From Curtobacterium sp. 9128 (GTDB taxonomy: Bacteria; Actinomycetota; Actinomycetes; Actinomycetales; Microbacteriaceae): a stretch of DNA of 64,000 nt. A program made the position numbers and the translations under genes. Positions 58,281 through 64,000 of this stretch are shown here, one piece after another. Position 1 is the stretch's first letter; each line of letters begins with the position of its first letter. Below the pieces are notes generated by a model that saw nothing but the letters and a program-made list of their open reading frames with translations, had not been told where the DNA came from and did not search any database. The stretch covers positions 346,606-410,605 of the forward strand of contig NZ_VEAF01000002.1 of assembly GCF_007673775.1 (NCBI RefSeq). Direction: 5' to 3'.

Positions 58281-59123
58281 GTGGACGACGGAGATCAGGA
58301 CGGCCTGGAGGCTCGGCTCGGCCCCGCCAGTCGGCTCGCCGCCGCGGAACACGCCAGGACCGTCGCGGAGCAGGCCGACCGGCACGCGCTGACGCTCGAG
58401 TCCGTGCTCGCCGTGCTGCGCTCGCCACGGGTGGGTGACGCCGCAGCTCGCTCGGAGGCGGTCGAGATCGCCTCCGCCGCCCTTGTGGAACTCCGCACGC
58501 TGACCGATCGGCAGCGGAGCACCATGCTCGAACCCGTCACGGGGGCGTTCTCCCGGCTGCGGGCCGACCTCCGTCCGCTCGTCCGGTTCGGTGACCTCGA
58601 CGTGCAGTTCGTCGAGCCCCCGGCGACCGGTCGCGCGCTGCCCGGCGACGTTGCGCACGCCGCTCGGGCGATCGTCCGGACCGCGGTGCTCGCGCTCGTC
58701 GACGCCGGCGAGGCCCGACGCGTCCGCATCCAGTGGGACTGCGACGGTCGGAACCTGCTCATGCAGCTCCGCGACGACGGGTCCGGAGCGCTCGACGCCC
58801 ACGACGACACGATGCGGCCGATCGCCGAGCGGGTCGTCGCGCTCGACGGGCGACTGTCCGTCGAGTCCACCGCGGGGTGGGGGTCCGTGCTCGACATCTC
58901 GCTGCCGCTCGACCCCGCGCCGGGATCGGTGGACGTGGCCGACGACGCCGACCTGACCCCGCGGGAGCTCGACGTGCTGCGGCTCGTCGCGACGGGGATC
59001 GGGAACCAGGCGATCGCGGACGGCCTCGGGATCAGCGTCAACACGGTGAAGTACCACGTGGCGAACCTGCTCCGGAAGCACGGCGCCAGGACGCGGACGG
59101 AGCTCGCCGCGCTGCGGGGCTGA
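58281..59123 (+). CDS. HATPase-LuxR type transcriptional regulator
   Basis: 280 residues from GTG 58281; TAGGTT ends 7 nt upstream. The N-terminal half is helical without an obvious phospho-accepting His or a receiver domain. Residues about 130-205 resemble the C-terminal ATP lid of histidine kinases (MQLRDDGSGALDA as a G1-like box, AGWGSVLDISLPL as the last strand). Residues 218-280 are a LuxR/NarL HTH (LTPRELDVLRLVATGIGNQAIADGL, ISVNTVKYHVANLLRKHGA). It reads like a kinase remnant fused to its own output domain. It is divergent from hxlBA, so it may control formaldehyde fixation. Copy 14 of the dispersed motif lies in its first codons. Confidence 0.85.
   Translation: MDDGDQDGLEARLGPASRLAAAEHARTVAEQADRHALTLESVLAVLRSPRVGDAAARSEAVEIASAALVELRTLTDRQRSTMLEPVTGAFSRLRADLRPLVRFGDLDVQFVEPPATGRALPGDVAHAARAIVRTAVLALVDAGEARRVRIQWDCDGRNLLMQLRDDGSGALDAHDDTMRPIAERVVALDGRLSVESTAGWGSVLDISLPLDPAPGSVDVADDADLTPRELDVLRLVATGIGNQAIADGLGISVNTVKYHVANLLRKHGARTRTELAALRG
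58302..58316 (+). repeat. Dispersed GGAGGC motif, copy 14
   Basis: GGCCTGGAGGCTCGG within codons 8-12 of the HATPase-LuxR gene, in a non-conserved N-terminus. Confidence 0.65.
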
Positions 59124-59156
59124 CGCCGGGCCCGCTCGCCGGCACCGCGCAGTCGA

Positions 59157-59843
59157 TCAGGGCACGAAGCGGTACCCCATGCCGGACTCGGTGACGATGT
59201 AGCGCGGGGTGGCCGGATCGGGCTCGAGCTTCCGCCGCAGCTGTGCCACGTAGAGCCGGAGGTACCCCGAGTCGCTGCCGTGCGACGGACCCCACACCTC
59301 GGTGAGGAGCATCTCGCGGGTCATCAGCCGGTCGGGGTTCGCCAGGAGGACCTCGAGCAACCGCCACTCGGTCGGGGTCAGGCGGATCGCGGGCCCCTCC
59401 GGCGGCAGGACCTGCTTGGCGACGAGGTCGACGACGAGGTCCCCGAACCGCACGGTCGGACTGGTCTCGGGCGTCGCGGCCGTCGCCGCCTGCCGACGCC
59501 CGAGCGCGCGGAGTCGTGCCAGGAGCTCGTCCATCTGGAACGGCTTCGTCACGTAGTCGTCCGCACCGGCGTCGAGGGCGTCGACCTTGTCGCCCGAGTC
59601 CGTCCGGCCCGAGAGCACGAGCACCGGTACCTGCGACCACGCGCGGATGCCCTGCAGCACACCGATCCCGTCGAGGCGCGGCATCCCGAGGTCGAGCATC
59701 ACGATGTCCGGGCGCTCGGTGATGACGGCGTCGATCGCGGCACGGCCGTCGCGGGCGGTGACCACGTCGTAGCCGCGGGCAGTGAGGGTCACCCCGAGGG
59801 CACGGACGAGTTGCTGGTCGTCGTCGGCGACGAGGATCTTCAC
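59157..59843 (-). CDS. kdpE: Response regulator KdpE (OmpR family)
   Basis: 228 residues. Receiver domain with acidic pocket DDD (about 8-10), phosphoacceptor Asp in VMLDLGMPRLDG (about 51) and Lys in VTKPFQMDELLAR (about 101). The winged-helix output ends in GYRFVP, with RLTPTEWRLLEVL and the recognition region SGYLRLYVAQLRRKLEPDP. The KdpE start overlaps the KdpD stop (ATGA). It normally activates kdpFABC under low potassium. Confidence 0.95.
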   Translation of the reverse strand: MKILVADDDQQLVRALGVTLTARGYDVVTARDGRAAIDAVITERPDIVMLDLGMPRLDGIGVLQGIRAWSQVPVLVLSGRTDSGDKVDALDAGADDYVTKPFQMDELLARLRALGRRQAATAATPETSPTVRFGDLVVDLVAKQVLPPEGPAIRLTPTEWRLLEVLLANPDRLMTREMLLTEVWGPSHGSDSGYLRLYVAQLRRKLEPDPATPRYIVTESGMGYRFVP

Positions 59844-62332
59844 GGCGTCTCCACTCCGACGTGTTCGGCGATCGGGAGCCGCACCACCATCGTCAGGCCG
59901 CCGCCGGGGGTGTCGTCGGCCTCGATCGTGCCACCCATCCCCTCGGTGAAGCCCCGGGCGAGTGCGAGCCCGAGCCCCAGCCCGGTGTCGTTGTCGGTGT
60001 CGCCGAGCCGTTGGAACGGCTGGAACACGTCGGCACGCAGCGCCGCCGGGATCCCCGGCCCGTGGTCGGCGACGCGGAGCTCGACCCCGTCGCCGAACGC
60101 ACTCGCAGCGACGCGCACGCTCGCACCGGTCGGGCTGTGCCGCACCGCGTTCGCGAGGAGGTTCACGACGACGCGCTGCAGGAGTCCGGGGTCGGCCAGC
60201 ACCGGTGGCAGGTCCGTCGGCAGGTCGAGGTCGACGTCGTCCGGCCCGAGCTCCAACTCGTCGAGGGCCGGCGCGACCACGGTCTCCAGCGGCAGCGCGA
60301 CGGGGGCGACCGCGAGCACCCCCGCCTGCACCCGCGAGACGTCGAGCAGGTCACCCAACAGCACCGCCAGCTGGCGGAGGCTCTCGTCGGCGGTGGCGAG
60401 CAGGGCCTCCCGGTCGGTGTCGGACAGCCGGATGTCGCTGGCACGGAGGGTCTGCACGGCGGCGGATGCCGCTGCGATCGGCCGCCGGACGTCGTGCCCG
60501 ACGGCCGCGAGGATCGCGCTCCGCACCCGGTCCGCCGCCGCGATGCGTTCGGCGTCGACCGCGGTGCGGGTCAGCTCACGGTGCTCGACGGCGGCGTCGA
60601 TCTGCTGCTCCACGACCCGCAGCAGCCGCCGCTGGGTCGGGTCGTCCGGAGCGCCGGCGAACTCCAGCACGGCACCGGACGGGAGGCCCGTGGTCGCGTC
60701 CGGCCCCTCGCCGAACGTCCCCGACGTGGCCGGCACGGCATCACCCTGCCGGACCCGCACGCCGGCGTACCCGAACGCCTCGCGTGTCCGGTCCACCAGC
60801 GCCTGCAGGGCGTCGTCGCCCCGCAGGACGCTCCCGGCGATGCCCATCAGCAGACCGGACTCCGCGGCTGCCCGACGCGCGGTCCGCGATCGCCGTGCGG
60901 ACCGGTCGACGACGAAGCTCACGAGCACCGCGCTGACCACGTACATCACCAGTGCCACGAGGTGCCACGGCTGCTGCACGGTGACCTGGTGGAGCGGCTG
61001 CACGAAGAAGTAGTCGAGGCTCAACCCGGACAGCACCGCCGCGAACACGGCCGGGAGCATGCCACCGACCAGCGCCACGACGAGCACGAGCAGCTGGTAC
61101 GCCAGCACGTCGACCGTGATCGCGTCCGGGTCGCCCGTGAACGACAGCAGCCAGGTCAGCAGCGGTCCGGCGACGAGGGCGAGCCCGAACGCCGAGAGCA
61201 CACGGCTCCGGGACAGGCTCCCGCCGAGGCGCGGCAGCCGGGAGCCGCCGCCGGCGCGCTCGTGCGTGACGACGTGCACGTCGATGTCTCCGGACTCGCG
61301 GATCACGGTCGCACCGATGCCCGGACCGGTCAGCGCCGCGACCAGGCGGCTCCGACGGCTCGCACCCACGACGATCTGCGTCGCGTCGATCGACCGCGCG
61401 AAGCGGACCAGCGTCGCGGGGACGTCGTCGCCCACCACCTGGTGGTAGGTCCCGCCGAGCTGCTCCAGCAGGGTGCGCTGCTTCCCGAGGGCACCCGGGT
61501 ACCGCTCACGGAGTCCGTCGTTCGTCGTCACGTGCACCGCGGCGAGCTCCCCGCCCGAGGACCGCGCCGCGATCCGGGCGCCGCGGCGGAGCAGGGTCTC
61601 CCCCTCCTGCCCGCCGGTCAGGGCGACCAGGACGCGTTCGCGGGCCTCCCACCGGTGCTCGATCCCGTGCTCCGCGCGGTACCGCCTGAGCGCGTCGTCG
61701 ACCTCGTCCGCCAACCAGAGCAGCGCGATCTCGCGGAGTGCGGTGAGGTTGCCCAGCCGGAAGTAGTTCGACAACGCCGCGTCGACCCGGTCCGCCGGGT
61801 AGACCAGCCCCTCGGCGAGCCGCTCACGGAGGGCCTCGGGCGACAGGTCGACGACCTCGATCTGGTCCGCAGCCCGGACCACGGCGTCGGGAACGGTCTC
61901 GCGCTGCACCGCGCCGGTGATCTCGCGAACGACGTCACCGAGGGACTGCATGTGCTGGACGTTCACGGTCGAGACCACGTCGATACCGGCAGCGAGGAGC
62001 GCCTCGACGTCCTGCCACCGCTTCTCGTGCGCGCCGCCCGGGGCGTTCGTGTGGGCGAGCTCGTCGACCAGCGCCACATCGGGACGTCTGACCAGCACGG
62101 CGTCGAGGTCCATGTCGTCGAGGTCCACACCGCGGTGGCGCTCGATGCGTCGAGGGACGACCTCGAGGCCGTCGACGAGGGCGGCGGTCGCGGCGCGGCC
62201 GTGGGTCTCGACGACGGCGACGACGACGTCGCGGCCCTCGTCCCGCAGCCGGCGGCCCTCCTCGAGCATGGTGAAGGTCTTCCCGACGCCCGGTGCGGCA
62301 CCGAGCAGCACCCGCAGCCTGCCTCGCTTCAC
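59840..62332 (-). CDS. kdpD: Sensor histidine kinase KdpD
   Basis: 830 residues from GTG 62332 (MKRGRLRVLLGAAPGVGKT, the standard KdpD N-terminus); in-frame codons run further upstream to 62425. Domains: KdpD Walker A GAAPGVGKT (about 10-18), universal-stress-like domain (about 230-355, VVGASRRSRL), four membrane helices of DUF4118 (about 375-475), GAF-like part, HisKA with GHDVRRPIAAA (His about 614), and HATPase with NAVRHSP and DHGPGIP. It senses potassium limitation or osmotic upshift. No kdpFABC lies in the window on either side. Confidence 0.95.
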   Translation of the reverse strand: MKRGRLRVLLGAAPGVGKTFTMLEEGRRLRDEGRDVVVAVVETHGRAATAALVDGLEVVPRRIERHRGVDLDDMDLDAVLVRRPDVALVDELAHTNAPGGAHEKRWQDVEALLAAGIDVVSTVNVQHMQSLGDVVREITGAVQRETVPDAVVRAADQIEVVDLSPEALRERLAEGLVYPADRVDAALSNYFRLGNLTALREIALLWLADEVDDALRRYRAEHGIEHRWEARERVLVALTGGQEGETLLRRGARIAARSSGGELAAVHVTTNDGLRERYPGALGKQRTLLEQLGGTYHQVVGDDVPATLVRFARSIDATQIVVGASRRSRLVAALTGPGIGATVIRESGDIDVHVVTHERAGGGSRLPRLGGSLSRSRVLSAFGLALVAGPLLTWLLSFTGDPDAITVDVLAYQLLVLVVALVGGMLPAVFAAVLSGLSLDYFFVQPLHQVTVQQPWHLVALVMYVVSAVLVSFVVDRSARRSRTARRAAAESGLLMGIAGSVLRGDDALQALVDRTREAFGYAGVRVRQGDAVPATSGTFGEGPDATTGLPSGAVLEFAGAPDDPTQRRLLRVVEQQIDAAVEHRELTRTAVDAERIAAADRVRSAILAAVGHDVRRPIAAASAAVQTLRASDIRLSDTDREALLATADESLRQLAVLLGDLLDVSRVQAGVLAVAPVALPLETVVAPALDELELGPDDVDLDLPTDLPPVLADPGLLQRVVVNLLANAVRHSPTGASVRVAASAFGDGVELRVADHGPGIPAALRADVFQPFQRLGDTDNDTGLGLGLALARGFTEGMGGTIEADDTPGGGLTMVVRLPIAEHVGVETP

Positions 62333-62442
62333 GCGCTCATCTTCTCGCGTCTCGGCGGTGAGTGCGGAGCGGGAGTGTCCGGTGGTATTTTTCACACTCG
62401 GCTCCGGCACGGTTCCTCGTGGCACACAGCAAGGAGAACACG

Positions 62443-62658
62443 ATGAAGGTCTTCACGAGTGTCACCTTCGCGGTCATCGTCTCGATCGGACTCCTGGTCG
62501 CAGGTTCCGCGTGCTTCGCCGCGACAGTAGGGACCTCGGCGCAGTGGTGCGGGTCACTCGCTTCCGGCGTTGCCGTCGGGCTGAGTGGGCTCTACGTCGG
62601 GACGATGGCTCGCCGACGCAATCAACGGGCAGCGCGACGGGGACGCGAGAGCGGGTAG
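62443..62658 (+). CDS. Small membrane protein, function unknown
   Basis: 71 residues, ATG 62443 with CAAGGAG. Two hydrophobic helices (about 8-32 and 38-58) and a strongly basic tail (RRRNQRAARRGRESG) likely facing the cytoplasm. No family recognised. The last 37 bp overlap the 3' end of the convergent XRE regulator gene, so expression of one may interfere with the other. Upstream, GAGTGT...ACACTC forms a loose dyad around a TATTTT box. Confidence 0.65.
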   Translation: MKVFTSVTFAVIVSIGLLVAGSACFAATVGTSAQWCGSLASGVAVGLSGLYVGTMARRRNQRAARRGRESG

Positions 62659-63116
62659 CGGCGGTCGAGCCGGGGATCGATGACCGTGGCCATGAGGAAC
62701 CGGGACACGAACTGGCCGCCGGCCCAGTAGGCGGGGATCACGAAGACCAGCACGCCCGCTCCGTGCCCGGCCCCGATGAGCCCGAGCACCGCGAAGGACA
62801 CGAGCAGACCCACGCCGATGTAGAGGTAGCGCCACCCGCGGGTGTACGCGTCGCGTTGGTGCTGCTCCGTCTCCGCACGCTCGTCGAGGCCGCGGACGCC
62901 GGCGTCCAGGTCCTGTTCACCCGCTCCGTCCGTGGCGAAGAGGTCGCGCACCGGCACCTCGAGGGCGCGGGCGATCGCGGAGAGCGACTCCAGGCTGGCG
63001 TCGCTCCCGGCCTCGATCCGCTGCACCGTCCGCACGGCGACCCCGCTCGCCTCGGCGAGTCGTTCCTGCGTCCAACCACGCGTCTTGCGCAGTTCCCCGA
63101 TCCGCATCTCGTTCAT
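62622..63116 (-). CDS. XRE-family HTH protein with two membrane helices
   Basis: 164 residues, ATG 63116, 7 nt after TAGAGT (leaderless type). Residues 4-62 are an XRE HTH (IGELRKTRGWTQERLAEASGVAVRTVQRIEAG). After a charged linker (about 70-95), two hydrophobic helices (about 97-140) and RFLMATVIDPRLDRRYP follow. This is the 2TM/DUF2157-like arrangement of membrane-tethered regulators. It may sense membrane state and bind DNA at the membrane; target unknown. Confidence 0.88.
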   Translation of the reverse strand: MNEMRIGELRKTRGWTQERLAEASGVAVRTVQRIEAGSDASLESLSAIARALEVPVRDLFATDGAGEQDLDAGVRGLDERAETEQHQRDAYTRGWRYLYIGVGLLVSFAVLGLIGAGHGAGVLVFVIPAYWAGGQFVSRFLMATVIDPRLDRRYPLSRPRRAAR

Positions 63117-63180
63117 GACCGGAACTCTATGGACGCCGTCGGATTGGCACCACGACAGGGACACGACACGAGGACGACAG

Positions 63181-64000
63181 CTACCCGACAGCAGCCCGCA
63201 ACCGGCCCGCCAGCGCGGTGCACTCCGTGCGGAGGTCCTCCGGCCCGTCGACGGTGAAGTCCACGTCGAACCCGGCGAACCGTGCGGCGAGGGCGGTCCA
63301 CGACCACGCGCCGATCGTCAGTCGGCAGCGGTCGGGGCCGAGGTCCTCCAGGACGGCGTCGGCATCCGCTTCGAGGTACGGCGCGACGGACCGCGCCGCG
63401 ACGTCGAGCACCGCCGTCCCCACGCACCGCCAGACGTCGCGACCGCCCGAGCCCTTGAACCGCGTCGCGAGGAGCGCCGCCGGGTCACCGCCGGGGATCG
63501 GTCTCGGCGTGAACCGGACACCGGTCGCCGCTCGCGGGCGCATCCGGTCGATCCGGTAGGTGCGCCAGTCGTCCCGTGCGTCCTCCCACGCGAGCAGGTA
63601 CCAGCGGCCGTTCCGCGCGACGACCGCGTGCGGCTCGACCCGACGCGGGGGCTCGACCCGGTCCGCGTCGCCCGGCCACGCCGGCACGTGGTCGAACCGC
63701 AGGACCTGCCGCGTCCGGACGGCGTCGCTCACGGCGACGAGCACCTCGGGGTCGACCGTCGTGGTCCCCGGCGTGGTCACCACGTCCACGGCGTCGACAC
63801 GGTGTCGCAGCCGGGACGGCATCACCTGCCGCACGGCCCCGAGTGCGCGGGCAGCAGCCTCGGCGATGTCGGCTCCGGACGCGGGCGCGACGGCCAGGGC
63901 GAGGGCGATCGCCACGGCCTGCTCGTCGTCGAACAGCAGTGGCGGCAGCTCCGAGCCGGCGGACAGCCGGTAGCCGCCGGCCGGACCGCGCAGCGCCTCG
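63181..64000 (-). CDS. WYL-domain YafY/PafC-type regulator, cut by right window edge
   Basis: The reading frame continues through the right edge (upstream segment reads ALRGPAGGYRLSAGSELPPL), so the N-terminal HTH lies outside. Visible: DDEQAVAIALAL, the WYL core with VEPHAVVARNGRWYLLAWEDARDDWRTYRIDRM (WYL written here as WYLLAW), and the WCX C-terminal extension to the stop at 63181. WYL regulators bind nucleic acid or nucleotide ligands and often answer DNA damage, as PafBC does. No partner gene is visible. Confidence 0.92.
   Translation of the reverse strand, partial: EALRGPAGGYRLSAGSELPPLLFDDEQAVAIALALAVAPASGADIAEAAARALGAVRQVMPSRLRHRVDAVDVVTTPGTTTVDPEVLVAVSDAVRTRQVLRFDHVPAWPGDADRVEPPRRVEPHAVVARNGRWYLLAWEDARDDWRTYRIDRMRPRAATGVRFTPRPIPGGDPAALLATRFKGSGGRDVWRCVGTAVLDVAARSVAPYLEADADAVLEDLGPDRCRLTIGAWSWTALAARFAGFDVDFTVDGPEDLRTECTALAGRLRAAVG

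Noticed and set aside
4041..58316. Dispersed GGAGGC motif as ribosome binding sites
   Set aside because: Copies lie on either strand and usually not 5-10 nt before a start codon; conservation extends well beyond GGAGG on both sides.
59861..62446. 861-codon open frame antisense to kdpD
   Set aside because: Every domain of KdpD is intact on the other strand; the antisense product is low in hydrophobic-core patterning.

Overview
The window is a high-GC actinobacterial chromosome segment, most like the Microbacteriaceae (a Curtobacterium-type genome is my best guess). This rests on strong G/C third-position bias, dense head-to-tail genes with ATGA/GTGA overlaps, an actinobacterial LexA box (TCGAAC-N4-GTTCGA), many apparently leaderless genes, and gene families typical of that group. 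The genus is inference from memory, not a search result. No rRNA, tRNA, CRISPR array, transposase or phage gene was seen.

Region 1 (1-14750) is part of a type VII secretion (T7SS/ESX-like) locus. It holds an EssC/EccC-type ATPase running off the left edge, a zinc-ribbon/FHA protein, two paralogous membrane proteins around a small unknown protein, three WXG100-like small proteins, and a 1210-residue polymorphic-toxin-like effector whose C-terminal domain I cannot assign. A chain of unknown cytoplasmic proteins follows (candidate immunity or orphan modules), including a tandem paralogue pair. The effector 3' end and the genes after it use visibly more A/T-ending codons than the flanks.

Region 2 (14751-25740) carries mntH with a palindromic operator, DUF427, a degenerate ComB-like gene, GNAT, SRPBCC and DUF1684 genes, a YtrA-type GntR regulator with an apparent frameshift, a convergent repeat field, a GH114-like lipoprotein, a DEAD-box helicase with a structured leader, csbD, a DUF4916 NUDIX gene, an esterase and an autoregulated padR.

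Region 3 (25740-45030) holds lhr-nei, an aldo/keto reductase divergent from a TetR regulator, the lysE exporter with its LysR regulator, an amino-acid permease, HAD and alpha/beta hydrolases, an Ada-AlkA fusion with ogt (alkylation repair), MOSC, DJ-1/PfpI, and a folE-folP-RibD-like run.

Region 4 (45030-64000) holds a purine permease, an arsR-MFS-antitoxin-toxin operon whose first three junctions overlap by 4 bp or nearly abut, an SOS-controlled small gene, DUF1697, a GH65 phosphorylase with beta-phosphoglucomutase, a GNAT-methyltransferase fusion, hxlB-hxlA (formaldehyde fixation by the RuMP route) divergent from an unusual HATPase-LuxR regulator, kdpDE without kdpFABC in view, an XRE membrane regulator and a WYL regulator cut by the right edge.

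Three window-wide patterns stand out: about 20 genes with a TANNNT-like -10 hexamer 6-8 nt before the start codon; a dispersed ~15-nt motif (near GGCCTGGAGGCTCGG) in both orientations at gene ends and protein linkers; and short tandem repeats that lengthen protein linkers and fill convergent intergenic gaps.
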